Assembly (NCBI RefSeq): GCF_002221505.1
Contig: NZ_CP011037.1
Span: 186,001 to 250,000 of the forward strand
DNA from: Pseudoalteromonas nigrifaciens
Lineage (GTDB): Bacteria; Pseudomonadota; Gammaproteobacteria; Enterobacterales; Alteromonadaceae
Length of the DNA: 64,000 bases
Direction of reading: 5' to 3'
The notes beneath the pieces are model-generated. The model did no database searches. It saw only the letters and a list, made by a program, of their open reading frames with translations, and had not been told where the DNA came from. The position numbers and the translations under genes were made by a program. Below, one piece after another: positions 19,637 through 29,885 of the stretch. Every line of letters starts with the position of its first letter. The stretch's first letter is position 1.

Positions 19637-20500
19637 CTACTCTGCTAGTGGTAATTTAAATTTAGCTAAACGATTTTTTGGAAAAGCTGATAGATCAACA
19701 GTTTCACCGTTTAGAGTAATATTAACTGCATCATGCTTACCCAGCACAACCGAAAAAGGAGCTATGCCTGTTAAGGTCATTTCATAGCCTGCTTTTTTTA
19801 CTCCAAACGCAATTTTTTCACCTTCGGCATCATAAATTTCTACCCAGCTCTCATCATTAAAAAGCATAACGATAGTACTACTATTGTTTGCTTCATTAGG
19901 GGCTGTAGTAGTGGTGTTAATTGTACTATTACCGCTAGGTAGCGCACTTAATTGCTCACTTTGCGGTAATGCTACATTATTTATTTCCTGAACTTGCTGC
20001 TGTGATGCGCCAATATTACTTTGCGCAGCCTGTTCTTGTTGCTCACTCATTATCGAGTTTTCAACATTAATATTACTTGTTTGTTCTTCAATTGGCATAG
20101 AATTTTGCCACCACCATAAGGCAGAGGAGCCAATTACAATGGCTAAAATAATATAGCTGGCAATCATTAAACGACTGTCGTTAGCTTCTTTTTCAGTACG
20201 ACGCGAAAAACTCTGCATATCAACGGGTTTTTCAGGCGTTGTAGGTGCAGGTAGCATAGCCAAAATAGGTGTATGATCAATTTTTAGCTCTCGGCAATAA
20301 TTTTTTATATACCCTTTTACAAAGGTTGTAGGGCCAAGTAACTGATATTCATCATTTTCCATGCGTTGTACTTGTAACACAGTCAGTTTTAAATGTGTTG
20401 CCATAGTAGCAAGGCTAATGTCAGCGTTTTCTCTGTGTGTTTTTAATATTTGCCCAAGAGAAGGTTGTTCGCTTTGGGGCTGAGTAATTTCTTCATTCAT
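19637..20500 (-). CDS. rodZ: Cytoskeletal cell-shape protein RodZ
   Basis: Links MreB filaments to the cell-wall elongation machinery. The 287-residue protein has an N-terminal Xre-like helix-turn-helix (residues about 12-80, [16 protein letters not shown]), one transmembrane helix near residues 112-132 ending in W-W-W-Q, a Gln/Asn/Ser-rich periplasmic linker and a C-terminal DUF4115 beta domain ([11 protein letters not shown] near residue 222). Its ATG overlaps the pilW stop (ATGA), pointing to translational coupling. Confidence 0.95.
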   Translation of the reverse strand: MNEEITQPQSEQPSLGQILKTHRENADISLATMATHLKLTVLQVQRMENDEYQLLGPTTFVKGYIKNYCRELKIDHTPILAMLPAPTTPEKPVDMQSFSRRTEKEANDSRLMIASYIILAIVIGSSALWWWQNSMPIEEQTSNINVENSIMSEQQEQAAQSNIGASQQQVQEINNVALPQSEQLSALPSGNSTINTTTTAPNEANNSSTIVMLFNDESWVEIYDAEGEKIAFGVKKAGYEMTLTGIAPFSVVLGKHDAVNITLNGETVDLSAFPKNRLAKFKLPLAE

Positions 20501-22239
20501 AATAGGTATGAGTCTGGATCCACTAGTAAAAGATTGTGCCCTGGTGTTAGTGCTATATCAGGACTTAATTTATTCCATCGCATTAATTCATCAATTAATA
20601 CCTGCCGCTGGGTAGCTATTTCAAAGAGGGTATCACCAGCTTTAATTTCATAATAAATATTAGGATCGTTAAGGTAAATTTTACTGCCATTCATTACCCG
20701 ATCTGACTCTTTTAATCCATTCCATAGTAGGAGCTTTTGTAGTTTAACATTGTATCGTACCGAAATGCTAAATAGGTTTTCACCAAACTCTATTATATGA
20801 AACGGTACTGTAAGTGGCGCAACCTTAGGATTGAGCATAGGTAGCTTATTGTCGTTACTTGTTGGCGCATTTCTCAGCTCTATGGTGTCAAGTTCGTTGC
20901 TGTTATTGCTAGTAAATACATCTGCATCTTTAGTGGCCTTATAAAAAACCACCTGACCATTATTACTAGGTTGAGCACTCGTTTGGCTGAAAGTAGTGTT
21001 AGTTGTATTTGCTTTATTAGCGCTGTTATTAGCAGGTTGAGGAGCGCCAAAAGAAATTATTTTAACGTTATTATTAACTGCTACCTGTGCTGCAGGCAAG
21101 GTGCTTGGTGGTGTCTCAGGCTGCGTACTTAAAGGGCTAACAATAGCTTGCTTGCTGCTTTGGTTTGTTGAGTTTGTTATTAGTTTTGCGTTTAGCGCAG
21201 TGTTCGTCTGGCTTGTTGGCGCGACAGTTTTGCTTGACGGCTGAGCTGGTTTAACTTCGGCTATTACTGCAGCTGGGGCTGTTACTGTTGCAACGGGCGT
21301 TTTATTAGCACTAATTAAGCTTGTTGAGTCATTTTGTGATGGACGCTTTTTACGAATTATTTTTATTTTAGGCTGTGAACTTAATTGCGCTTCGCTACCA
21401 TCTTGTTTTAATTCATTGAGCTGCGCTTGACGATATTTTTCGCGCAAGACTTCAAATTCGGTTTGTTTTATTTGGCTATCTCTAATCGCAAAAGCCTGAT
21501 CACTACTTGGGTAAGTTTGTAGGATAGTTGCAGCAATTTTCTCTGCTTCTTCAATTTTACCCATGCGCTGTTTAATTAAATAACTAAGTAATAAAGCACG
21601 CGGAGATATTTGCGCGGTATCGTCGTAGCGCTTTAACAGTGCACTTGCTTTGTATAAATCGCTTTTAGCGTAATATAAAGCCGCTAAACTAATTAGCGTT
21701 GAAGCGCGCTGAGAACTGTGATTTATTGCTTGCTGAAAATAAGTTTCGGCGTTATCAAAGTCGTCAAATTCTATAGCGCACAACGCTAAGTTTTCGTAGC
21801 TTTGGGCAACACGGATATAGCTGGGTATTGCGATTGCTTTTAAAAACTGGTCAGTAGCACGGTCGTATTCATCTATACCACATAAAAATACCCCATAGTT
21901 ATTTAAGGTATTAGGATCGTCAGGTTTAATAGCAAGTGCTTTTTGATAGGCTAAATCGGCAAGTTTATTTTCACCAACTTGTTGATAGTAATACGCTAAA
22001 GAGTAGTGGACTTCGGGTAGGTTTGGCGCATATTCGCTGGCACGTTCAAGGTTATATTTTGCTTGAGAGTTATTACCCGTATTTAAATATTGTAAAGCAA
22101 GGGCAATGCGAGTTCGAGCTGCGCCTGCGCTATTAATTTTATTTTCGACAACGGGTTTATCACTGCCGTTATAACTATTTTCTGTAACGCAACCGCCTAA
22201 GGCGAGCGTAGATATAGTTAAAACTAGTAAAGGTCGCAT
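20497..22239 (-). CDS. pilW: PilW/PilF-type pilotin fused to LysM domains
   Basis: An outer-membrane lipoprotein for type IV pilus biogenesis, expected to help assemble the PilQ secretin. The signal peptide ends at lipobox L-G-G-C (C16). Residues about 35-260 are TPR repeats matching PilF/PilW (A-R-T-R-I-A-L-A-L-Q-Y-L then N-N-Y-G-V-F-L-C). The usual protein of about 250 residues ends there; this one has 580. It continues with a basic patch, a 200-residue Ser/Thr/Asn/Ala-rich linker and two C-terminal LysM-like modules (F-G-E-N-L-F-S-I-S-V-R-Y-N-V and I-K-A-G-D-T-L-F-E-I-A), which would bind peptidoglycan. The order rlmN-pilW-rodZ-ispG is conserved. Confidence 0.9.
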   Translation of the reverse strand: MRPLLVLTISTLALGGCVTENSYNGSDKPVVENKINSAGAARTRIALALQYLNTGNNSQAKYNLERASEYAPNLPEVHYSLAYYYQQVGENKLADLAYQKALAIKPDDPNTLNNYGVFLCGIDEYDRATDQFLKAIAIPSYIRVAQSYENLALCAIEFDDFDNAETYFQQAINHSSQRASTLISLAALYYAKSDLYKASALLKRYDDTAQISPRALLLSYLIKQRMGKIEEAEKIAATILQTYPSSDQAFAIRDSQIKQTEFEVLREKYRQAQLNELKQDGSEAQLSSQPKIKIIRKKRPSQNDSTSLISANKTPVATVTAPAAVIAEVKPAQPSSKTVAPTSQTNTALNAKLITNSTNQSSKQAIVSPLSTQPETPPSTLPAAQVAVNNNVKIISFGAPQPANNSANKANTTNTTFSQTSAQPSNNGQVVFYKATKDADVFTSNNSNELDTIELRNAPTSNDNKLPMLNPKVAPLTVPFHIIEFGENLFSISVRYNVKLQKLLLWNGLKESDRVMNGSKIYLNDPNIYYEIKAGDTLFEIATQRQVLIDELMRWNKLSPDIALTPGHNLLLVDPDSYLL

Positions 22240-22385
22240 TACCTTGTCTCTTTATTTTTTGTCCATAGCGCCTATCTTACCTAAAAGCATCTATGTTGCA
22301 TCAATTATTTAAAAATAAACGACTTAAAAGCAATCATTCTTGATGTGGGGTATTAATTAAGACTGATTGCTATTTAGAGATGAGA

Positions 22386-23516
22386 CTATGCTTGGTGAAT
22401 ATTAACGGCAATCGCGTTATCGTCACGCATTTTCTTTTTAGCCAAGCGTTTTGTTCTATCAACAACATCGCCAGCTAATTGACCACAGGCTGCATCAATA
22501 TCATCACCGCGAGGGCGACGTACAATACAAGTAATGCCGGCTGCTTGTAAAACCTTAGAAAAACGGTCAATACGACTATTACTCGAACGCGTATATTCGT
22601 TACCCGGAAATGGGTTAAACGGAATAAGGTTTACCTTACAAGGAGTACCTTTAAGCGTTTGTACCAATGCGTGCGCTTGGTCGGTGCTGTCGTTAATACC
22701 ATTGAGCATAACGTATTCAACGGTTACGTCTTTATTTGCTTTAGAGCCATCGATATAACGACGACACGCCGCTAAAAACTCTTCAATAGGGTATTTTTTA
22801 TTAACGGGCACTAAAATATCGCGCAGTGCGTTATCAGGAGCATGCAATGAAATAGCCAGTGCTACGTCAATTTTTTCTTTTAGTAAATCCAGAGCCGGTA
22901 CCACGCCTGAAGTACTTAATGTTACGCGGCGCTTAGATAAACCAAAACCCCAATCGTCCAACATCAGTTCCATCGCGGGGACTACGTTTTTAACGTTAAG
23001 GAGTGGCTCACCCATGCCCATCATTACCACGTTTGTTACCGGGCGTTTTTCGCTGTGACCATCAAGGCCAATATCTTTAGCTACACGCCAAACCTGGCCA
23101 ATAATTTCAGATACTTTTAAGTTACGGTTAAAGCCTTGTTGCGCTGTAGAGCAAAAAGTACATTCAAGCGCACAACCAACTTGCGACGATACACATAACG
23201 TAGCGCGTTCTTTTTCAGGGATCCAAACAGCTTCTACTTCTTGGCCGCCTTCAAGCACTAATGCGTATTTGATCGTGCCATCTTTAGCTTGTTGACGCAC
23301 TGATATTTCTGGGGCAACAATTTCGCATTCAGCTTTAAGTTTTTCTTTAAGCTTTTTGTTTACGTTGCTCATATCGTCGAAGTTATCTACGCCAAAATGA
23401 TAAATCCATTTCATCACCTGGTCACTACGAAACGGCTTTTCACCGAACGATGCAAATAGCTCGCGCATCCCTTCTCGGTTTAAATCTAATAAGTTAATCT
23501 TTTTTTGTTCGGTCAT
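22386..23516 (-). CDS. rlmN: Dual-specificity RNA methyltransferase RlmN
   Basis: Radical-SAM enzyme that methylates C2 of A2503 in 23S rRNA and A37 in some tRNAs. The 376-residue protein shows the CxxxCxxC cluster motif ([11 protein letters not shown] near residue 114), the methyl-accepting-cysteine region near residue 346 (D-I-D-A-A-C-G-Q-L) and the G-M-G-E-P-L SAM loop. Located between ndk and pilW as in other gammaproteobacteria; 146 nt precede pilW and 169 nt follow ndk. Confidence 0.97.
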   Translation of the reverse strand: MTEQKKINLLDLNREGMRELFASFGEKPFRSDQVMKWIYHFGVDNFDDMSNVNKKLKEKLKAECEIVAPEISVRQQAKDGTIKYALVLEGGQEVEAVWIPEKERATLCVSSQVGCALECTFCSTAQQGFNRNLKVSEIIGQVWRVAKDIGLDGHSEKRPVTNVVMMGMGEPLLNVKNVVPAMELMLDDWGFGLSKRRVTLSTSGVVPALDLLKEKIDVALAISLHAPDNALRDILVPVNKKYPIEEFLAACRRYIDGSKANKDVTVEYVMLNGINDSTDQAHALVQTLKGTPCKVNLIPFNPFPGNEYTRSSNSRIDRFSKVLQAAGITCIVRRPRGDDIDAACGQLAGDVVDRTKRLAKKKMRDDNAIAVNIHQA

Positions 23517-23640
23517 GAAACAACCTCAATCGGTGACGGTGGAGATAAAAATTTACGAGGACGAATTGTACACAATTCACTCAGCTTAATCATTAAGTAA
23601 AACATTATAAGTTTACTGATTAATACCTTACATAATGACT

Positions 23641-23664
23641 AAAAAAGGGCCCGAAAGCCCTTTT
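23641..23664 (-). terminator. Rho-independent terminator of ndk
   Basis: On the minus strand an 8-bp stem (aaaagggc / gccctttt) with a 6-nt loop runs into six T. It lies about 20 nt after the ndk stop. Confidence 0.85.
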
Positions 23665-23685
23665 CAATATGTTAACGAGTTCGAA

Positions 23686-24117
23686 TTAACGAGTACGTGA
23701 ACAAAGCTCTTCGTCAGCGAAGAAGTACGCGATTTCGCGAGCAGCAGATTCAACAGCGTCAGAGCCGTGAACAGCGTTTTCGTCGATGCTGTCAGCGTAG
23801 TCTGCACGTAAAGTGCCTGCTAGTGCGTCTGCAGGGTTAGTAGCACCCATGATTTCACGATTTTTAAGAACAGCGTTTTCGCCTTCAAGAACGGTAACCA
23901 TTACTGGACCAGATGTCATGAAAGATACTAAAGCACCGAAGAAAGGACGTTCGCTGTGTTCAGCGTAGAAGCCTTCAGCTTTCTCTTGTGAAAGGTGAAC
24001 CATTTTAGCTGCAACGATTTTAAGGCCAGCAGTTTCGAAACGGTTGTAGATAGCGCCGATGTGGTTTTTAGCAACTGCATCAGGTTTTACGATTGAGAAA
24101 GTACGTTCTAAAGCCAT
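23686..24117 (-). CDS. ndk: Nucleoside diphosphate kinase
   Basis: Transfers the gamma phosphate of ATP to other nucleoside diphosphates. The 143-residue length is standard. Visible are the start [12 protein letters not shown], the substrate loop R-P-F-F and the active-site His in N-A-V-H-G-S-D near residue 117. It has its own terminator and a promoter-sized gap upstream. Codon choice is regular, with few rare codons, as expected of a highly expressed gene. Confidence 0.98.
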   Translation of the reverse strand: MALERTFSIVKPDAVAKNHIGAIYNRFETAGLKIVAAKMVHLSQEKAEGFYAEHSERPFFGALVSFMTSGPVMVTVLEGENAVLKNREIMGATNPADALAGTLRADYADSIDENAVHGSDAVESAAREIAYFFADEELCSRTR

Positions 24118-24260
24118 CTTAATGCTCCAATAATTTTAAGTGAAAGTGTGAATATTAACGGGCGCGAATTATACGCGTTTTAACGTAAAAATACTAATTA
24201 TTATTAATAACCATCTTTGAATATATTTAGCAGGCTTTATTTATATTTTGTTTTGTGCGC

Positions 24261-25877
24261 TTACTGCGATTTTAACTTTGTTAAAATATACTCAATTGCA
24301 CTAGGGTTTTGAAAGGAGTTATGGCTTGATTTAACTATAATAGTCTCTTTAGCTTTGTCGTAATAAGCGCTAGGGTAGTCAACTACGCTGTCGCTGATAT
24401 TACTGCAATCATCGCTTGAATCGCAGATTAGACGATTAGTAGAACCAATAATATTATACGCTTCTCCTTGCACGGGTAATGTGCCCAACGCATCCATTAA
24501 AGGGTGCCCTGGTCTGAGTACTTGTACGCTATTTGGACCATAATCTTTTAAAAAAGGCAGCATACCTTTAGTTAGTTTAGCTATGCCAACCTTATCGATA
24601 AGTGCTTTAAAAAGGCCAGTAAACTCCAGCGGCAAAGTAACTAAGGACGCGCCTATGTAGCCTAATGCTGAGCTGGCAATACTGGAGCCGCGATGTGGGG
24701 TATCTAAAAAGAATACACGGTTGTAGTTAAACACCGGCTCAAACACAAAAATATCTTTAATATCGCGTTGTTTTTCGTTGAGTAGCAGTTCGGGTCTGTC
24801 GGTAAAAGTGGCATCCCACAATGCGTAGTTGCTATTTGTTGTTAATGTTTTACTGATCACTCCGCCCATACTGTGGCCAATTATTGTTGCGCGCTCAAAG
24901 CCTTGCTCCCCGCTAGCAACTTGGCTCAGTTCACTGAGTAAATGACGCACTCTCATGGCATTAAAAAACGGTGGCGGACCTGAGGGATAATACACATGCC
25001 AAATTTGATAACGTTGGCTTAATACTGCATCATTTAATATGGCCATGGTTAAGTAACGCCAAATCAGTGGATCAGAATTTAAACCGTGGATCATTACTAA
25101 TGGTTCTTTGTCAGCAGTTAATTGGGCAAGTGAAAATATGCCACGACGCTTTTCGGCTTCGCTGGCAGAGACAAAGCCTAGCCAACTAAATTGGTCTATG
25201 GTGGCATCTTCTAGCAGCATTAAAAAACTTGCTGCGGGTGAATAACTTAATGCGTAGCGATTATTTCCTAGGCTAATTTCTTTGGTGTTGTTTTGTTGTT
25301 CAATATCTATGGTAACTAGGTAGGTTAAACCCTGTGTTTCAATTGTTTTTAACTTAGCATTGTAGGCGCGGTAAATACCTTCTTCAGGGTAAAATTTGGC
25401 TTTTGGGTTGTCGGGCTGCTGTTTCTTTACCACTAAGGCAACCCCCAACTCACCCAGTGTTTTAGCCGCAAGGCGTGGCTCTAAAGGTAATAGGTTACTT
25501 ACAAAGGTAAATTGTTTTTCACCGTTTATTGCAACCGAAACAAGGTTTAATTGTGTGGGATCGCTTTTTAGTAGTTTATAAAGAGAGCTGTTGTAGAGGC
25601 TCAGTGCATACGTTTTTAAATTAGAGGGTAATTGCGGTCTGGCCAACAGAGTTTGCGCACATTGTAGGCTCAATACTAGGCCAATATCTGTATCATCACT
25701 CACGCTCAGACAATGGCTGTGTAACGCGCCTAGCGATAAGGGCGCTAAATTAGGTAAAACAGCATAGCCCAACGCATTGCTAATTTGTGGCTGTTGGTCA
25801 TTTAATTGCAAAAAACGCCCAGAAGAGCAGCCATTGAGCATAATAAAAATTGCAATAATAAAGAATAATCGAACCAT
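24261..25877 (-). CDS. Alpha/beta-hydrolase lipoprotein
   Basis: A 538-residue lipoprotein: hydrophobic signal, then lipobox L-N-G-C near residue 17. An N-terminal domain of about 230 residues that I do not recognise precedes an alpha/beta-hydrolase domain starting V-M-I-H-G-L-N-S-D-P near residue 253, with nucleophile elbow G-H-S-M-G-G near residue 324 and a probable catalytic His in S-S-H-N-S-F near the C-terminus. The most likely role is a lipase or esterase at the cell envelope; the substrate is unknown. ATG 25877 is chosen; GTG 25883 would add two residues. Isolated between ndk and the pagL-like gene. Confidence 0.85.
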   Translation of the reverse strand: MVRLFFIIAIFIMLNGCSSGRFLQLNDQQPQISNALGYAVLPNLAPLSLGALHSHCLSVSDDTDIGLVLSLQCAQTLLARPQLPSNLKTYALSLYNSSLYKLLKSDPTQLNLVSVAINGEKQFTFVSNLLPLEPRLAAKTLGELGVALVVKKQQPDNPKAKFYPEEGIYRAYNAKLKTIETQGLTYLVTIDIEQQNNTKEISLGNNRYALSYSPAASFLMLLEDATIDQFSWLGFVSASEAEKRRGIFSLAQLTADKEPLVMIHGLNSDPLIWRYLTMAILNDAVLSQRYQIWHVYYPSGPPPFFNAMRVRHLLSELSQVASGEQGFERATIIGHSMGGVISKTLTTNSNYALWDATFTDRPELLLNEKQRDIKDIFVFEPVFNYNRVFFLDTPHRGSSIASSALGYIGASLVTLPLEFTGLFKALIDKVGIAKLTKGMLPFLKDYGPNSVQVLRPGHPLMDALGTLPVQGEAYNIIGSTNRLICDSSDDCSNISDSVVDYPSAYYDKAKETIIVKSSHNSFQNPSAIEYILTKLKSQ

Positions 25878-26156
25878 AGTCACAGTGCTAAAAAATTATA
25901 AAAACAATATTAAAATCTACACCTTAGTCGTTATTTTCTCAAGTATTAAACGGCTATTAACAAATTAACTTGCCTGTTTGTGCAAAAACTTGCTCATATA
26001 ATGGCTATTGTTCGTGTAGTTGTGTGCTGCAGCAATAATATTGGCGGTTAATTAAATTCTATTAAGTCGATTGTTTTATACTAATTAATTAAATTTTAAC
26101 CGTGATAAATGTCATTAAAATAGCCGCCAAATTCAACTTAACACGCTTATATTGCT

Positions 26157-26687
26157 ATGAAAAATATTATTCTAAGTTTGACACTAATGTTTGGTTTTGT
26201 ATTTTCGGCAGGCGCAACTCAAAACAAGAGTTATTCGATTGATTACGTTCAAGGTGAAGGAGATGTCAAAGGGATTAAGCTAGCGCTGCAATACCACGTT
26301 GACTGGTTAAAACAGTATTCAGAGAATTTAAATATGTATTTTGAATCAAGCTTAAACCTGTGGGAGTATGGTGCTGAAAATGACTACGACAGTAACCTAG
26401 TGCTTGCTATTTCGCCAGTGATCCAATACCCGATAACCCAGATGGCAGATAAACCTATTTTAATAGAGTTTGGGATTGGTGTTTCGTTACTCGACGATAC
26501 TGTGTTTGCGGGCAAAAATGTCAGCACCCATTATCAATTTGAAGACCGCTTAGGTTTAGTGATGAAGTTTGGCAAAAATAATCGACAAAGCGTGGCTATA
26601 CGCTACTTTCATTATTCTAACGCCGGCTTCAAAAAGCCAAATCCAGGGCTAGATTTTATTGCCCTAAATTATACCCGCTTTTATTAA
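26157..26687 (+). CDS. pagL: PagL-type lipid A 3-O-deacylase
   Basis: Outer-membrane beta-barrel enzyme expected to remove the 3-O acyl chain of lipid A. The 176-residue protein has a signal peptide (residues 1-20, ending F-S-A-G-A-T) and the PagL signature H-Y-S-N-A-G-F-K-K-P-N-P-G-L-D at residues 152-166: H152 and S154 match the catalytic His and Ser. The acidic residue 12 positions after Ser, Glu in Pseudomonas PagL, is Asp here (D166). The barrel ends in aromatic T-R-F-Y, a typical outer-membrane C-terminus. Single-gene unit. Confidence 0.85.
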   Translation: MKNIILSLTLMFGFVFSAGATQNKSYSIDYVQGEGDVKGIKLALQYHVDWLKQYSENLNMYFESSLNLWEYGAENDYDSNLVLAISPVIQYPITQMADKPILIEFGIGVSLLDDTVFAGKNVSTHYQFEDRLGLVMKFGKNNRQSVAIRYFHYSNAGFKKPNPGLDFIALNYTRFY

Positions 26688-26945
26688 CCCCTGTGACTAA
26701 GTAGCCGCAAGTATCGCAATATAAATAACTGCGGCTACTACAAAAAATTAGCGCAAAACGTTACTCAGTTTTTCGTTAGTGAGAGGTGTTTTAAATAAGG
26801 GCTAAATTATTGTGCTTTTAACGCTAAATACTCAGTACATGATGCTGATCAATTATCCTTAAATTAATACTCTATATACTGCCGCGCTTTGTTATTTAAT
26901 TATTCATGCAACTGGCTTGTAACCAGTTTTATGTATGGAGCGCTC

Positions 26946-28352
26946 ATGCCATCAACTACTGTTAACTCTTCAAAAAATACACCGCCGTTTGCGTTTACCC
27001 CTGAACTATTATCGCCCGCGGGCAGCTTAAAAAACATGCGCTATGCCTTTGCCTATGGTGCTGATGCAGTATATGCAGGGCAGCCACGCTATAGCTTACG
27101 AGTACGTAATAATGAGTTTGATCTCGAAACATTAAAAATAGGCATAGATGAAGCGCATGCACTAAATAAAAAGTTTTATGTGGTATCGAATATTGCGCCG
27201 CATAACGCTAAAGTTAACTCGTATTTACGCGACATTGAGCCGGTTATTGCTATGCAGCCCGATGCGCTGATCATGTCTGATCCGGGTTTAATTATGTTAG
27301 TGCGTGAAAAATGGCCGACTATGCCTATTCATCTATCGGTACAAGCGAATGCGGTAAATTACGCGAGTGTACAGTTTTGGGCAAAACAGGGGATTGAGCG
27401 AGTTATTTTATCGCGCGAACTGTCGCTAGAAGAAATTGCCGAAATACGCAGGCTTTGCCCAAATACCGAGCTGGAAATATTTGTCCATGGTGCCTTGTGT
27501 ATGGCGTACTCTGGACGCTGTTTATTGTCGGGTTACATAAACAAACGCGATCCAAATCAAGGTACATGCACTAATGCTTGTCGTTGGGATTACGATGTAA
27601 AACCGGGCGTTGAAAACGAAACGGGTGAAATGGTACATAAGTTCGATCCTAAAAGTATAATACCTACGCTTGGTGAAGGCGCTCCTAGTAGCGAAATAGT
27701 CATGTTAGAGGAGCAAGGTCGCCCCGGTGAATATATGCCTGCTTATGAAGATGAGCATGGTACTTATATTATGAACTCAAAAGATTTACGAGCAGTACAA
27801 TATGTAGAGCAACTTACCCAAATGGGTATACATAGCTTAAAAATAGAAGGGCGCACCAAGTCTTTTTATTATGTAGCACGCACCGCGCAGGTTTATCGCA
27901 AAGCAATTGATGACGCAGTAGCTGGTCGCCCGTTTGATACCAACTTATTTAAAACCTTAGAAAATTTAGCCCACAGAGGCTACACCGAAGGCTTTTTAAA
28001 GCGCCATGCGCACCAAGACTATCAAAATTATGAATACGGCCATTCGGTATCAACTAAACAACAGTTTGTTGGCGAAGTGCTGGGTAGAGATGCTAACGGC
28101 TTAGTTGATATTGATGTAAAAAATAAGTTTTGTGTTGGCCATTCATTAGAGTTAATGACCCCACTAGGTAATATTAGCTTTGTACTTGAGCAGATGGAAA
28201 ATAAAAAGGGTGAAAGTATTAGCGATGCTAAAGGTTCCGGCCATATTGTTAAAATAGCGCTGCCTCAAGCACTAGATTTAGCGTACGCTATTTTAATGCG
28301 TAATCTTGATGAGCATCAAGATACTCGCAATCCGTTTAAGCAAGCCGTTTAG
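26946..28352 (+). CDS. trhP: tRNA hydroxylation protein TrhP (YegQ, U32 family)
   Basis: Peptidase-U32-family protein that, with TrhO-type functions, is needed for hydroxylation of uridine 34 of tRNA on the way to cmo5U. About 468 residues, nearly collinear with E. coli YegQ: E-L-L-S-P-A-G-S-L-K-N-M-R-Y-A-F-A-Y-G-A-D-A-V at the start, S-V-Q-A-N-A-V-N-Y-A and the cysteine region C-M-A-Y-S-G-R-C-L-L-S-G then C-T-N-A-C-R-W. The start at ATG 26946 has GGAG 6 nt before it; the upstream extension to 26889 has no homology. It has 20 extra residues before the conserved F-x-P-E-L-L-S-P. Confidence 0.95.
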   Translation: MPSTTVNSSKNTPPFAFTPELLSPAGSLKNMRYAFAYGADAVYAGQPRYSLRVRNNEFDLETLKIGIDEAHALNKKFYVVSNIAPHNAKVNSYLRDIEPVIAMQPDALIMSDPGLIMLVREKWPTMPIHLSVQANAVNYASVQFWAKQGIERVILSRELSLEEIAEIRRLCPNTELEIFVHGALCMAYSGRCLLSGYINKRDPNQGTCTNACRWDYDVKPGVENETGEMVHKFDPKSIIPTLGEGAPSSEIVMLEEQGRPGEYMPAYEDEHGTYIMNSKDLRAVQYVEQLTQMGIHSLKIEGRTKSFYYVARTAQVYRKAIDDAVAGRPFDTNLFKTLENLAHRGYTEGFLKRHAHQDYQNYEYGHSVSTKQQFVGEVLGRDANGLVDIDVKNKFCVGHSLELMTPLGNISFVLEQMENKKGESISDAKGSGHIVKIALPQALDLAYAILMRNLDEHQDTRNPFKQAV

Positions 28353-28431
28353 TAATTACAGCAATACTTTAAGCGACTTTTATAGCGTTATGGTACTGAG
28401 GCTGAGTTATTAAAAAATACCTTGCAGCGCT

Positions 28432-29316
28432 TTAGCTAAAGTGTTGCAAGGTATAGTCTATTAGTAACCTCACACGATGAGGGATTTGTTTTCTGTCGCG
28501 ATAAAGCATAGAAAAAGGCTGCCCTTCACTTTGCCAATCAGGAAGAATACGCTCAAGCGTTCCTGACTCTATTAATGGCAATGCAATATAATCAGGTATA
28601 TAACTAATGCCAACACCCGATTCTACGGCATGTTTCATCATTTGAATTTCATCAACTTCAAGCCTAATGTGTTTTTTTGGCTCAACGTTATACACTTCAT
28701 TAGTCAGTTTATTTTTTAATTGCCACGGGGCTAATCCAAAGCAAATAACTTTGGGTTGTTCTTCTAATTGCTCAGGGTGGGTAATTAAATGAGTGGTTTG
28801 GTTAGGGCGGCCACATATTATATTATGGGTGAGTTTCAACTCTCTAATAACCCAATTATCAATAGCAGGGTTTCTTACTCTAAAAGCAATATCAATGCCT
28901 TTTTTTTCGATATCAATTAAGTCATTTGAAAAACGTAAATCTAACTGTATTTCTGGATACAGCAGTAAAAAATCACAAAAAATAGCGCTTAAAAAATGCT
29001 TGCCCATGTAAATTGGCGCAGAAATTCTAATTTTACCTTTTGGTTGCTGCTTCTCATCAGATAACGCTTGCTCTATGGCGTCTACTTCCTCAAACAGTTT
29101 GCAGTAGCGAGCGTAATATAGCTCCCCTGTATGAGTTAATGTAACGCGATGAGCGTCTCGATTAAGTAAGGTTAACTGTAGAGTTTGCTCCAATAAACGT
29201 ATTCTGCGGCTTAAGGTTGATAATGATACATTTAGACTTTCGGATGCTTTTTTAAAGCTACCTAATTGCACTATAGTGCAAAAATAACGTAAATCATCAA
29301 GAGAGTAATTAGGCAT
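28432..29316 (-). CDS. LysR-family transcriptional regulator
   Basis: A 294-residue LysR-type protein: the N-terminal helix-turn-helix reads L-G-S-F-K-K-A-S-E-S-L-N-V-S-L-S-T-L-S-R-R-I-R-L-L-E, followed by an effector-binding domain of the group often called CrgA/AaeR-like. It is convergent with trhP and faces a roughly 280-nt gap on its 5' side, so no clear target gene is adjacent. The regulated pathway cannot be told from the sequence. Confidence 0.9.
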   Translation of the reverse strand: MPNYSLDDLRYFCTIVQLGSFKKASESLNVSLSTLSRRIRLLEQTLQLTLLNRDAHRVTLTHTGELYYARYCKLFEEVDAIEQALSDEKQQPKGKIRISAPIYMGKHFLSAIFCDFLLLYPEIQLDLRFSNDLIDIEKKGIDIAFRVRNPAIDNWVIRELKLTHNIICGRPNQTTHLITHPEQLEEQPKVICFGLAPWQLKNKLTNEVYNVEPKKHIRLEVDEIQMMKHAVESGVGISYIPDYIALPLIESGTLERILPDWQSEGQPFSMLYRDRKQIPHRVRLLIDYTLQHFS

Positions 29317-29594
29317 TATTAAAACCGCTTATCATTTCAAAACTTAATTATTGTTGAAGTTATGTTTAATCATAACAGCGGCGCTGTTAAATATCATTAG
29401 ATGTTAAAAGTAGTGATTTAAAATTGGCCGCCCCCCCCGTGATTAGGGCGAAGCGATATCGCTGGCTAGTTCGCATTATGATATCTTGAGACAAAATGGC
29501 TTTGTTAAACAAGTATGCCTAGCTTTTATTTTCTCACTAGCAATTGTTTGCTTATGTTTGTAGCGATAAATTGAGACTTAAACTTAAGGGTATT

Positions 29595-29861
29595 ATGAAT
29601 TTTTGTGATGATATTTTTGAAGCTGTATTAGCTTTAGATGAGTCTACTAGCAACGTAGCTGATAGTGATTATAACCTCAACTTAAAAGAGGTTAATTTGG
29701 CTCACTACCTCAGTATTTCAAACAACGAAAAGCTAGTTTTATTAGAAAAGTGCGGCCTTTTTGATTTAGTAAAATTAGACAATAAAATTGCATTATTAAA
29801 ACATGATACTCAAAGAGTCCACTTAAACGTTGTAACAAATACAAAAGTAACTAAAAGTTAG
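29595..29861 (+). CDS. Small hypothetical protein
   Basis: An 88-residue acidic, Leu/Asn-rich protein of no family I recognise. ATG 29595 is chosen because AAGGG lies 6-7 nt upstream; the frame is open to 29544. No signal peptide or membrane helix. It is the first gene of an AT-rich accessory patch that also holds a PD-(D/E)XK nuclease. Confidence 0.5.
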   Translation: MNFCDDIFEAVLALDESTSNVADSDYNLNLKEVNLAHYLSISNNEKLVLLEKCGLFDLVKLDNKIALLKHDTQRVHLNVVTNTKVTKS

Positions 29862-29885
29862 GGCATAAAAGTTACAAATTGCATT

